9,655 nucleotides of DNA from Miltoncostaeaceae bacterium (GTDB lineage Bacteria > Actinomycetota > Thermoleophilia > Miltoncostaeales > Miltoncostaeaceae), in assembly GCA_030598075.1 (NCBI GenBank), contig JAUVQP010000044.1, positions 1 to 9,655 on the forward strand. The letters are read 5' to 3'. The notes beneath the pieces were generated by a model. That model was not told the DNA's origin and did no database searches. It was given only the letters and a program-made list of their open reading frames with translations. This document shows positions 1 through 7,102 of the stretch, in pieces. Each line of letters starts with the position of its first letter. Positions within the stretch are counted from its first letter, which is position 1. Made by a program: the position numbers and the translations under genes.

Positions 1-1
1 C

Positions 2-1135
2 GAGGAGGGGCAGACCTTCGGCATGGACCTCGAGTTCACCGAGGGCATGCAGTTCGACCGCGGCTACATGAGCCCCTACATGGTCACCGACCAGGACCGC
101 ATGGAGGCGGTGATCGAGGACGCCTACGTCCTGATCCACGGCGGAAAGATCTCCTCGGTCCAGGATGTGCTGCCGTTGCTGGAGAAGGTCATCTCCTCGG
201 GCCGGCCGCTGCTGGTGATCGCCGAGGACGTCGAGGGAGAGGCGCTGGCGACGCTGATCGTCAACAAGCTGCGCGGCACCTTCACCGGCATCGCCGTCAA
301 GGCCCCCGGCTTCGGTGATCGCAGAAAGCGGATGCTCGAGGACATCGCGATCCTCACCGGCGGCGAGGTCGTCTCCGAGGAGATGGGCCTCAAGCTCGAG
401 AACGCCCAGCTCGCCCAGCTCGGTCACGCCCGCAAGATCGTCATCGCGAAGGACGACACGACGATCATCGACGGCGGCGGAGAGGGTTCCGAGATCCAGG
501 GGCGGATCAAGCAGATCCGCGCCGAGATCGAGACCACCGACTCGGACTTCGACCGCGAGAAGCTCCAGGAGCGGCTCGCCAAGCTGGCCGGCGGTGTGGC
601 GGTGGTCAAGGTCGGCGCGGCCACCGAGACCGAGATGAAGGAAAAGAAGCACCGCGTCGAGGACGCCCTTCAGGCGACCCGCGCCGCGCTCGAGGAGGGC
701 GTCGTCGCCGGCGGCGGCGTGGTCCTCGTCAACGCCGCTCCGACGATCGACAAGCTCAAGCTCTCCGGCGATGAGCGCACCGGCGCCGCGATCGTGCGCC
801 GCGCGCTCGAGGACCCCCTTCGTCAGCTGGCCGACAACGCCGGCCTCGAGGGATCGGTCGTGGTCGGCAAGGTCACCGAGCAGAAGACCGGCATCGGCCT
901 CAACGTCGAGACCAACGAGTACGTCGACCTGGTCAAGGAGGGCATCATCGACCCGGCCATGGTCACGCGCTCGGCGCTGGAGAACGCCGCCTCGATCAGC
1001 AAGAACATCATCACCACCGAGGCGATCGTGGCCGACAAGCCCGACGAGGGCGACGGCGGGGCGCCGATGGGCGGCAAGCAAATCGCCAGCCCGAACATGG
1101 GCGGCATGGGAGCGATGCCCCCGGGCATGATGTAG
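2..1135 (+). CDS. groEL: Chaperonin GroEL (60 kDa, Hsp60), C-terminal part, 5' end outside window
   Basis: Cytosolic ATP-driven chaperonin that folds proteins inside a double heptameric ring capped by GroES. The reading frame is already open at base 2 (EEGQTFGMDLEFTEG...), so the gene starts upstream and the ATG at 23 is internal. About 377 of roughly 545 residues are visible, starting in the intermediate/apical domain. Apical signatures are EGMQFDRGY, EDVEGEALATL and VKAPGFGDRRK. The hydrophobic substrate groove is kept: Tyr and Tyr of YMSPY, two Leu of VLPLLEKV, and L/I/V of EALATLIV. The ATPase aspartate (E. coli Asp398) is present in VEDALQATRAALEEG, codon 662-664, followed by GVVAGGG of the equatorial domain. 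The protein ends in a short Gly/Met-rich tail (NMGGMGAMPPGMM) of the GGM type. No groES is visible; it could lie upstream. The identification is secure; which paralogue this is cannot be told. Confidence 0.98.
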   Translation, partial: EEGQTFGMDLEFTEGMQFDRGYMSPYMVTDQDRMEAVIEDAYVLIHGGKISSVQDVLPLLEKVISSGRPLLVIAEDVEGEALATLIVNKLRGTFTGIAVKAPGFGDRRKRMLEDIAILTGGEVVSEEMGLKLENAQLAQLGHARKIVIAKDDTTIIDGGGEGSEIQGRIKQIRAEIETTDSDFDREKLQERLAKLAGGVAVVKVGAATETEMKEKKHRVEDALQATRAALEEGVVAGGGVVLVNAAPTIDKLKLSGDERTGAAIVRRALEDPLRQLADNAGLEGSVVVGKVTEQKTGIGLNVETNEYVDLVKEGIIDPAMVTRSALENAASISKNIITTEAIVADKPDEGDGGAPMGGKQIASPNMGGMGAMPPGMM

Positions 1136-1144
1136 CCGGCCGTG

Positions 1145-1178
1145 CCATCCGTGCCCGGCGCGCGCCGGGCACGGATGG
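1145..1178. terminator. 34-bp perfect palindrome, probable hairpin terminator of groEL
   Basis: Starting 10 bases after the groEL stop, bases 1145-1160 are the exact reverse complement of 1163-1178, with CG between, so the whole 34 bases form a perfect palindrome. As RNA it would form a very stable GC-rich stem of about 15 bp with a tiny loop. There is no T-tract on either side, so it is not a canonical Rho-independent terminator. High-GC bacteria often use such U-poor hairpins, or use them as 3' mRNA stabilisers. Because the sequence is symmetrical and sits between convergent genes, it could also stop transcripts coming from the GH15 gene. The rest of the gap (1179-1302) shows only weak short inverted repeats. 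Confidence 0.7.
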
Positions 1179-1302
1179 GGTGATCGTCAGCGGCTCGGAA
1201 GAGTTCCCCGCCCCGTCGGAATCCTTCGGCGCGTTCCGCGGGGTGTTCTCCAGGCGGAAGCCCGCCGACGTCCCTTGGCGAGAGCACGTGGACGCCGGTC
1301 GA

Positions 1303-3189
1303 TCAGGCGACGCCGAGGGCGAGGTTGAGATCCCAGGCGGCGGAGATCAATCCGAGGTGCGTGAACGCTTGCGGGTAGTTCCCGAGGGCCTCGCCGGTGT
1401 CGCCCACCTGCTCGGCGTAGAGGCCCAGGTGGCTTGCGTAGCTCAGCATCTTCTCGAAGACGAGCCTCGCCTCCTCGAGCCGTCCCGCGCGCGTCAGGGT
1501 CTCCACGAGCCAGAACGAGCAGAGGGAGAACGAGCCCTCGGCGGTCCCGCCCAGGCCGTCGTCGGAGGCCTCCGTCGGGTCGTAGCGATACACCAGCGAG
1601 TCCGAGACCAGATCCCGTTGGATGGCCTCGAGCGTGGCGATCATGCGCGGGTCGCGTGGTCCGATGAACTTGACCAGCGGCATCAGGAGGTTCGAGGCGT
1701 CCAAGACGTCGCCTCCGTAGTACTGGACGAAGGAGCGGCGGGTCTCGCTCCAGCCCTTGTCCATGACCTCCTCGTAGATCTGGTCCCGGACTCGTCGCCA
1801 TCGCGAGCTGTCGCCGGGAAGACCGCGAAAGATCTGAATTCGGAGCGCCCGCTCGAAGGCGACCCAGCACATCATCCGCGAGTAGACGAAGTCGCGCCGG
1901 CCGCCGCGAACCTCCCAGATGCCCTCGTCGGGCTGGTCCCAGTTATCGGCGAGCCAGTCGAGGATGCGTCGGACGCTGGTCCACAGCTCGTAGCTGATCG
2001 GCTCGTGCTTGTTGTAGAGATAGACCGCGTCCATCAGCTCGCCGTAGACATCGAGCTGGAGCTGGTCGTAGGCGCCATTTCCGACCCGCACCGGGCTTGA
2101 CCCGCGGTAGCCATCGAGGTGGTCGAGCACGATCTCGTCGAGCTCGCGCTTGCCGTCGATGCCGTAGACGATCTGGAGCTGGGGGCCGCTCTCCTCGGTC
2201 TCGCGGGCTCGCGCCTCGATCCACTCCATGAAGTCCTTGACCTCGTCGTAGAAGCCGAGACGAAGGAAGGCGAAGGCCGTGAACGCCGAGTCGCGCAGCC
2301 AGGCGTACCGGTAGTCCCAGTTGCGGGGTCCCCCGATCGTTTCCGGGAGGCCCATGGTGGGTGCCGCAACCATCGCCCCGGTGGGGGAATAGGTGCAGAG
2401 CTTCAACGTGATCGCCGAGCGCTCCACCATCTCGCGCCAGCGCCCGCGGTAGTTGCTGCACGAGAGCCACTTCCGCCAGTAGTCACGCGTCTTGTCGAGC
2501 GCGTCCTCGACGGCGCGCTCGCCCCAGCGGTCGCCGGCGCCCGGCGGATGCAGCACGAACCACGCTCGCTCGCCCGCGCCCAGCGAGAAGTGGGCCTCCG
2601 CCGCGGGACCCGCCGCTCGCATGGCGACGCTGGAGCTGAGCTCGGCGACATGGGCGTCGCCGATGAACCTCGCCTGACGGTCGCGGCCGTGTCCCGTGGG
2701 GTGGTCGGTGATGGCGACGCGGTGGTCGCTGCGAGCGTAGTCGAACGCCGGCGAGCACAGCATGCGGAAGGGGACCCGACCCCGAACACCGGTGACCATC
2801 CGCACCAGGGCGCAGGGCTCCTGCGCCGGGGGCATGAAGTCGATGACCTCGCCCAGGCCGTTCGGTGTGTAGAAGCGCGTGTAGAGGATCGCCGTGTCCG
2901 GGAGGTAGATCTGCTTGCTCGAGCTGGGCCCGGTCGGCGCCACACGGAAGAAGCCGCCGCGCTCGGCGTCGAGGATCCGCGCGAAGGTGCTCGGCGCATC
3001 GAAGCGGCCGGGGCAGAACCAGTCGATCGACCCGTCGGTCCCCACGAGCGCGGCCGTTCGTAGGTCGCCGATCAGCCCATAGCTCTCGATCGGGCGGTAG
3101 CGGGGCTCGTCCGGGGGCCCCCAGCTCCACCCCCGGACCTCGATCTCCGGCTCGTCGCGTGGCGCCGGATCGGATCGCTCGGTCGTCAT
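1303..3189 (-). CDS. Glycoside hydrolase family 15 protein (trehalase/glucoamylase-like)
   Basis: Predicted inverting alpha-glucosidase of 628 residues, cytosolic because no signal peptide or membrane segment is seen. Residues about 33-80 match the TREH_N-type N-terminal domain (PIESYGLIGDLRTAALVG, DGSIDWFCPGRFDAPS). A beta-sandwich region follows to about 240, then the (alpha/alpha)6 barrel. Barrel signatures are GGPRNWDYRYAWLRDSAF (about 287-304), GIWEVRGGRRDFVYS with probable general acid Glu426, and YAEQVGDTGEALGNYPQAF with probable general base Glu593. Length and motifs fit bacterial GH15 trehalases and related glucan or dextrin glucosidases; substrate cannot be fixed from sequence alone. 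The ATG at 3189 is chosen because a strong GGAGGA lies 7 bases upstream and the conserved domain starts about 30 residues later. The frame stays open to 3408, but that extension overlaps the divergent prepilin gene and looks random. The gene is convergent with groEL. Confidence 0.93.
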   Translation of the reverse strand: MTTERSDPAPRDEPEIEVRGWSWGPPDEPRYRPIESYGLIGDLRTAALVGTDGSIDWFCPGRFDAPSTFARILDAERGGFFRVAPTGPSSSKQIYLPDTAILYTRFYTPNGLGEVIDFMPPAQEPCALVRMVTGVRGRVPFRMLCSPAFDYARSDHRVAITDHPTGHGRDRQARFIGDAHVAELSSSVAMRAAGPAAEAHFSLGAGERAWFVLHPPGAGDRWGERAVEDALDKTRDYWRKWLSCSNYRGRWREMVERSAITLKLCTYSPTGAMVAAPTMGLPETIGGPRNWDYRYAWLRDSAFTAFAFLRLGFYDEVKDFMEWIEARARETEESGPQLQIVYGIDGKRELDEIVLDHLDGYRGSSPVRVGNGAYDQLQLDVYGELMDAVYLYNKHEPISYELWTSVRRILDWLADNWDQPDEGIWEVRGGRRDFVYSRMMCWVAFERALRIQIFRGLPGDSSRWRRVRDQIYEEVMDKGWSETRRSFVQYYGGDVLDASNLLMPLVKFIGPRDPRMIATLEAIQRDLVSDSLVYRYDPTEASDDGLGGTAEGSFSLCSFWLVETLTRAGRLEEARLVFEKMLSYASHLGLYAEQVGDTGEALGNYPQAFTHLGLISAAWDLNLALGVA

Positions 3190-3196
3190 GGGCTCT

Positions 3197-3202
3197 TCCT
3201 CC
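3197..3202 (-). promoter_or_regulatory. Shine-Dalgarno of the GH15 gene
   Basis: On the minus strand GGAGGA stands 7 bases before the ATG at 3189. It decides the start against the longer open frame that continues to 3408. Confidence 0.8.
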
Positions 3203-3231
3203 GCGGGCGCTGGGGGCACAAAATCGCCTGA

Positions 3232-3260
3232 ATCGTGGACCGCGGAGTCTTTCCGGTCAA
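3232..3260 (-). promoter_or_regulatory. Possible sigma70-type promoter of the GH15 gene
   Basis: On the minus strand TTGACC (3260-3255; 5 of 6 matches to the -35 consensus) is followed after exactly 17 bases by CACGAT (3237-3232; 3 of 6 matches to the -10 consensus). This would give a leader of about 35 bases before the ATG at 3189. A small inverted repeat (TCCGG, 3252-3256, and CCGGA, 3262-3266) straddles the -35 box. The -10 match is poor, so this is a suggestion only. No convincing promoter for the divergent prepilin operon was found in 3190-3397; TTGCAC at 3271-3276 lacks a -10 partner at proper spacing. Confidence 0.3.
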
Positions 3261-3387
3261 GCCGGAGCCGTTGCACGTCAAGGGGGTGGGGGGCTCTGGT
3301 CGATAACGAGACTGGCGGATCCCGCCCGCTTCCCCGGCGCCACGCGGCGCGCGGGGCGGCACCGCTTTTCTCCGCACGGACGCGAGC

Positions 3388-3391
3388 GAGG
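3388..3391 (+). promoter_or_regulatory. Ribosome binding site deciding the GTG start of the first prepilin gene
   Basis: GAGG lies 6 bases before GTG 3398. Starting there gives an 11-residue basic leader ending in Gly before FSYIE, the typical length for a class III signal peptide. The alternative ATG at 3188 would add 70 residues and overlap the start of the GH15 gene. Confidence 0.55.
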
Positions 3392-3397
3392 CAACGC

Positions 3398-4954
3398 GTG
3401 AGACGCACCCGCAGGCCCCGGCAGGGGGGCTTCTCCTACATCGAGATACTCGTCGGCATCGTGGTCCTCGGGATCGTGGCCGGCGGTCTCGCGCAGGGCC
3501 TTGCGGTCACCAGCACCTCGCTCAGCAAGGCCAAGGTCGAGACGATCTCCGGCAATCTCGCCCGCGAGATCGTCGAGCAGGCCCACCAGATGGACTACGA
3601 CGACGTCGGGACGCCCGGGGGCAACCCGCCGGGGATCATTCCGGCCACCCAGATCCGCACCGTCGACGGCATCGACCTCCGGGCCGACACCAAGGTCGCG
3701 TACGTCGACGATCCGGCCGCCGGCCAGCCGCAGACCTTCGTCAACTACAAGAGAGTCGCGATCACGGTGACCGCCCAGAGCAACGACGGCGTGCCCATCA
3801 AGCAGACGACGCTCATCGCCCCGCCGACCATCGGATCGATCGCCGGGAAGTCGACGATCATCGTGAACGTCGTGGACGCGCTCACCGGCGATCCGCTCTC
3901 CGGCGCGTCGGTCACCGTGGACAAGAGCACCTCGCCCACGTCCACCGACACCACCGACTCCGAGGGGCGCGTGGTGTTCGCGGGCCTCGATCCTTCGGCC
4001 GTGAGCCCCTCCGACCCCGAATACAAGTACCGGCTGACCGTGAGTCTGCCCGGCTACGTGACCCATGCGGACAGCGACCCGAGCCTCGCCCAACAGCATC
4101 TTGCGCCCTCGCAGGCGTGGGAGACCACCTTGCGCGTATTTCGGCCTGCGCGCATCCAGGTTGACCTCCGAGACTCCGCGACGGGCAGCACGATCACCGA
4201 GTTCTCCAGCGTCACGGTCAGCACTCCGGAGCCCAACAGCCTGTCCGAGACCGCGAGCGGCACATCGGGGTCGTTCATCTTCGACGAGATCGCGGGCGCT
4301 CCCATCGAGCCGAGCGCCTCGAACTTCACGGTCCTCGTCAACGCCGAGTGCCACGTGCCGCGCACGCTCGCTGCGCCCGTTCCATCGGGCTATCCGGCCA
4401 CGACGACCGGGGTCTTCGATGTGGCGCTCGATCGCGTCACCAGCGGAGATCTGCACGTCACGGTCCTCGACGCGGAGACGGGGCAGCCCCTCCCCTCGGC
4501 GGAGGTCCAGGTGTCCGGTGGCTCCGGCGGGATGGTTCCCCGCGTGCGCGCCGCGGACGCCTTGGGGACGGCGCGCTTCTGTCTTGAGCCGTCCGGTGGG
4601 GTCGAGTACGTGGTCTCGGCCGGCGCGCCCGGGTACGGCGCCGGCAGCATGCTCGCGGTCGTCGAGTCGGGCGCGGTCACCGGGCTCACCATGCAATTGG
4701 TCCGCGGCGCCACCGGCACCATCCGTCTGCGAGCCTCGGGCTCCAACCAGCTCACCCGGCTGCGCGCGTTGGTCGGCACCTACGACGCCTCGCAACTGAC
4801 GAATCGATTCCGCTTCGCGGACTACAGCGACCTCGCCGCCGGCGACTACGTCGCCTACCTCGCGACCGGGTTCAGCGGGGGAGACCCCGAGTGGAGCACG
4901 GGCAAGCCGGTCACCGTCGTGGCCGGGCGTCGAGTCCAGTATTCAGTTCCATGA
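3398..4954 (+). CDS. PilV-like prepilin with a C-terminal stalk of repeated beta-sandwich (carboxypeptidase-regulatory-like) domains
   Basis: Predicted minor pilin of 518 residues, inserted in the inner membrane and cleaved by a prepilin peptidase. The start is RRTRRPRQGG, then FSYIEILVGIVVLGIVAGG: cleavage after Gly11, Phe at +1, Glu at +5, and a hydrophobic helix to about residue 31. Residues about 35-145 resemble PilV/PulG-type heads (REIVEQAHQMDYDDVG, then YKRVAITVTA and a TTLIAPP strand). Unlike ordinary PilV (about 150-200 residues), the chain goes on with three or four modules of about 75-100 residues. These start near 153 (IIVNVVDALTGDPLSGASV), 252 (IQVDLRDSATGSTITEF), 351 (LHVTVLDAETGQPLPSAEV) and less clearly 440 (GTIRLRASGSN). 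The V-x-D-A-x-T-G-x-P-L-x-x-A-x-V pattern with later GYV/GYG is that of CarboxypepD_reg/Cna-B-like folds. Only two cysteines occur (318, 395). First gene of a coupled operon. The role as tip adhesin or stalk is inference. Confidence 0.85.
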   Translation: MRRTRRPRQGGFSYIEILVGIVVLGIVAGGLAQGLAVTSTSLSKAKVETISGNLAREIVEQAHQMDYDDVGTPGGNPPGIIPATQIRTVDGIDLRADTKVAYVDDPAAGQPQTFVNYKRVAITVTAQSNDGVPIKQTTLIAPPTIGSIAGKSTIIVNVVDALTGDPLSGASVTVDKSTSPTSTDTTDSEGRVVFAGLDPSAVSPSDPEYKYRLTVSLPGYVTHADSDPSLAQQHLAPSQAWETTLRVFRPARIQVDLRDSATGSTITEFSSVTVSTPEPNSLSETASGTSGSFIFDEIAGAPIEPSASNFTVLVNAECHVPRTLAAPVPSGYPATTTGVFDVALDRVTSGDLHVTVLDAETGQPLPSAEVQVSGGSGGMVPRVRAADALGTARFCLEPSGGVEYVVSAGAPGYGAGSMLAVVESGAVTGLTMQLVRGATGTIRLRASGSNQLTRLRALVGTYDASQLTNRFRFADYSDLAAGDYVAYLATGFSGGDPEWSTGKPVTVVAGRRVQYSVP

Positions 4955-5610
4955 GCCGCCGCCGCTCGCGGGCCCCGAGGTCCGCCTCCGGAGGGACCTC
5001 CCAGCGCGGTTTCAGCCTCATCGAGCTGCTGATGACCGTCGTCGTCGCGGGCATCTTCGCCGGTGGGCTCTACGCCTTCGTCTTCTCCAGCACGGACGCC
5101 GCGCGATCGAGTGGGACCATCGCTCGCGCCCAGGCCGGCGGCCGCGGGGCCCTCGCCAGGTTCACCCGCGACGTCCGGCAGGCGATCAGCCAGGACGCTG
5201 GCGTGACCCCCCCGGTCTCCGGGGTGTCGGCGACCGAGTTGGTTCTCTACGTCGACCCGCGGCGGGAGCCGGGGCAACTCGAGCCCAGACCCCAGAGGAT
5301 CCGCTACCGCATCGATGGCACCGACCTCGTCCGGGAGGCGTCGGCGCCCGTCGGCGCGACCGCGCCCTTCGGCTACGGACCATTCGCGGGCCGGGAGGTG
5401 CTGGTGGAGAACGTCGCCAACGGATCCGTCCCGGCCTTCGGCGCCACCAGCCGCTTTGGGGGTGTGGTGTCGCTTCCCGCGTCCGGTCCCTCGACCCGGT
5501 TCGTCGAGCTCGTCTCGATCCACCTGGTCATCGACATCCGCTCGGGCAACGCGTGGACCACGACGGAGGTGATGACCGATGCGACCCTTCGGAACGCCGC
5601 CGGTGTCTAG
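4951..5610 (+). CDS. PilW/PulJ-like minor prepilin
   Basis: Predicted prepilin of 219 residues. A basic leader of 20 residues (RRRSRAPRSASGG...QRG) is followed by FSLIELLMTVVVAGIFAGGL, giving cleavage after Gly20, Phe at +1 and Glu at +5. The next segment (ARAQAGGRGALARFTRDVRQAIS, about 58-80) is the amphipathic helix seen in PilW/PulJ proteins, in which a lone aromatic and RDVR-type sequence lead into a beta-rich head. The head contains LVLYVDP and RIRYRIDGTDLVRE, the usual strand pair of PulJ/GspJ-like pseudopilins, and has no cysteine. The ATG at 4951 overlaps the previous stop (ATGA), and no Shine-Dalgarno is seen, so translation is probably coupled. An earlier in-frame ATG at 4891 would spoil the leader and is rejected. 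The family assignment is by motif and order, not by alignment. Confidence 0.85.
   Translation: MSRRRSRAPRSASGGTSQRGFSLIELLMTVVVAGIFAGGLYAFVFSSTDAARSSGTIARAQAGGRGALARFTRDVRQAISQDAGVTPPVSGVSATELVLYVDPRREPGQLEPRPQRIRYRIDGTDLVREASAPVGATAPFGYGPFAGREVLVENVANGSVPAFGATSRFGGVVSLPASGPSTRFVELVSIHLVIDIRSGNAWTTTEVMTDATLRNAAGV
5565..5572 (+). promoter_or_regulatory. Strong Shine-Dalgarno inside the preceding gene
   Basis: GGAGGTGA, an excellent match to the 16S rRNA tail, stands 6 bases before ATG 5579, inside the last codons of the PilW-like gene. It supports the 32-base overlap of the two genes and suggests the third prepilin is made efficiently in its own right. Confidence 0.7.
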
Positions 5611-7048
5611 CCGCGCCGGCCGTCACCGCCAGCGCGGAGTGGGCCTCATCTCGGTGCTCGCGCTGACCGCGATCCTGGGAATCGTGGTCGCCAGCACCCT
5701 GGCGCTCGCGAAGTCGTCGACGACGGGAGCGGCGCGCGAGAACCGCGGCGAGGTGACGCTCCAGGCGGCGGACGCCGGGGTGAACCAGTACATCTCGCGC
5801 CTCGTCGAGGACCCTCGCTACTGGGACCACCACGTGGACGCCGCCGAGGACCCCCGCATCGATCCCGACGGCGTCGTGCATCCCCCCGGGAGCACCTGGA
5901 CGCCGGGCACCCTGTGGACGTACGCCGGACCGCCGACCACGTGGACCGCCGTTCAGGACGCCCGATTCGGCCAGGCGTCCTACAGCCTGCGGGTGACCCC
6001 GCCCCCGCTCGGCTCGGACGTCGTCACCGTCCAGTCGACGGGGCGTGCCGGGCAGGAGGGGGGGCGTGCCCGCGTGCGGTCGGTGCAGTCCCAGATCCAA
6101 CCGACGTCGATCGCGGACTTCCAGATGATCTCCAACCGCTCGATCAAGTACGGCCCCACGTCCGTGACGACGGGCAAGGTCTACTCGTCCGAGGACGTCA
6201 ACCACCGTGGCACGGCCAAGGCCCCGGTGTACGCCCAGCGCCTGGTGTGCTCGCACAGCGGCTTCCTCTGCCCGAGCTCCTACACGGGCTCCGACATCTA
6301 CGAGGCCGGGGCATTCGACTCGACCACCGTGCCGTCGTTCCGCGACGTGTTCCCCATGCCGATCGACTTCCAGCAGTTCACGCAGACGCGCCTCGACGTG
6401 CAGGATGCGGCCGAGGCGGGCGGGATTGCCCGCAACGACCCCAGTGCACACGGCTGGATGGTCCAGTTCCTCTCCGACGGCCGCGTCAGGATCTGGCGCA
6501 TCGACGACTCCCCGGGGCTCGGGCACAGGATCGACCGGCTCAGTTGCCCGGAGACCCTCAACGTGCCGGCGAACGGGGCGATGTACTTCGAGCAGTCCGT
6601 GGTGGTGAGCGACGGCAGCTCGCTGGCCGACGACTGCGGTGGCACCGGTCCTCGCGACTCGATCGTCAACGGCCGCGTCACGATCGCGACGAAGGGCAAC
6701 GTCTTCATCGGCGGAAACATCGAGTACGCCGCCGACAGCGTCCTCGGGCTCATCGCTGCGCAGGAGGTCGTGATCACCGACTACACCCCGCGGGTGCTGA
6801 GCTTTCGTGCCGCGACGCTTGCCCAGGGCGGCAAGTGGCGCACGAACCGCGGCTCCGACGATGGCCGGCACGACAGCATGACGTACATCGGCGCTCAGGC
6901 GACCGCCAACGGCGGCTATGCGTCCCAGTTCCTCCGCCGCGAGTACGAGTACGACACCGTGCTGCAGCGCCTGCGACCGCCGTTTTATCCGATCATCGAG
7001 GGCTCCTGGACCACCCGCTACTGGCGCGAGGTCACGCCGCCGAGTTGA
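5579..7048 (+). CDS. Large PilX/GspK-like prepilin without Glu+5
   Basis: Predicted membrane-anchored, surface-facing pilus component of 489 residues. The leader RAGRHRQRG ends at Gly20 and is followed by VGLISVLALTAILGIVVAST, a PilX_N-like hydrophobic helix. The +5 position is Ser25 instead of Glu, as in GspK-type tip pseudopilins and many PilX-like proteins. LQAADAGVNQYISRLVEDP (about 61-79) is the conserved 'A-A-D-A-G' helix of the PilX group. The large head has four cysteines (224, 231, 323, 353), enough for two disulfides. Its late part SIVNGRVTIATKGNVFIGGNIEYA (about 361-384) has the repetitive G-x-V-T-I / G-N-V-F-I-x-G-x-I-x-Y beta-strand pattern seen in DUF4900-type PilX proteins. Third and last gene of the operon, overlapping its predecessor by 32 bases. 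Family confident; tip position is inference. Confidence 0.85.
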   Translation: MRPFGTPPVSSRAGRHRQRGVGLISVLALTAILGIVVASTLALAKSSTTGAARENRGEVTLQAADAGVNQYISRLVEDPRYWDHHVDAAEDPRIDPDGVVHPPGSTWTPGTLWTYAGPPTTWTAVQDARFGQASYSLRVTPPPLGSDVVTVQSTGRAGQEGGRARVRSVQSQIQPTSIADFQMISNRSIKYGPTSVTTGKVYSSEDVNHRGTAKAPVYAQRLVCSHSGFLCPSSYTGSDIYEAGAFDSTTVPSFRDVFPMPIDFQQFTQTRLDVQDAAEAGGIARNDPSAHGWMVQFLSDGRVRIWRIDDSPGLGHRIDRLSCPETLNVPANGAMYFEQSVVVSDGSSLADDCGGTGPRDSIVNGRVTIATKGNVFIGGNIEYAADSVLGLIAAQEVVITDYTPRVLSFRAATLAQGGKWRTNRGSDDGRHDSMTYIGAQATANGGYASQFLRREYEYDTVLQRLRPPFYPIIEGSWTTRYWREVTPPS

Positions 7049-7072
7049 TGCCCCGGGCCCCGCGCCGGGCAT
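7048..7072 (+). terminator. GC hairpin at the end of the prepilin operon
   Basis: Bases 7048-7053 pair with 7067-7072 (ATGCCC with GGGCAT). After a bulged C at 7054, GG pairs with CC (7055-7056 with 7065-7066), leaving an 8-base loop. The hairpin begins on the last base of the stop codon. No T-tract follows, so it is a U-poor terminator candidate of modest strength. Confidence 0.45.
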
Positions 7073-7102
7073 GATGCGGTGCGTGGCCCGTCCCGATAGC
7101 CG

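Noticed and set aside
1180..2100. Plus-strand open frame of 306 codons opposite GH15
   Set aside because: No recognisable motif, and it is antisense to GH15 catalytic-domain sequence. The same holds for the frame at 2119-3063.
3282..3293. G-run (five G, T, six G) as a G-quadruplex
   Set aside because: Only two long G-runs are adjacent, and a stable four-tract arrangement is not evident. It may be simple GC-rich sequence.
3271..3300. TTGCAC as -35 box of the prepilin operon
   Set aside because: No acceptable -10 hexamer at 16-19 bases; GATAAC at 3302-3307 is 25 bases away.
3188..3397. ATG 3188 as start of the first prepilin gene
   Set aside because: It would put 70 extra residues before the basic leader and prepilin cleavage site, and it overlaps the GH15 start codon. 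GTG 3398 gives a normal leader.
3190..3408. N-terminal extension of GH15 to 3408
   Set aside because: The added 73 residues are Arg/Pro-rich with no family similarity, cross the prepilin start, and ignore the strong Shine-Dalgarno before 3189.
3278..4795. Minus-strand open frame of 505 codons opposite the PilV-like prepilin
   Set aside because: Composition is Arg/Gly/Asp/Val-rich without any motif; it is the codon-bias shadow of the prepilin gene.
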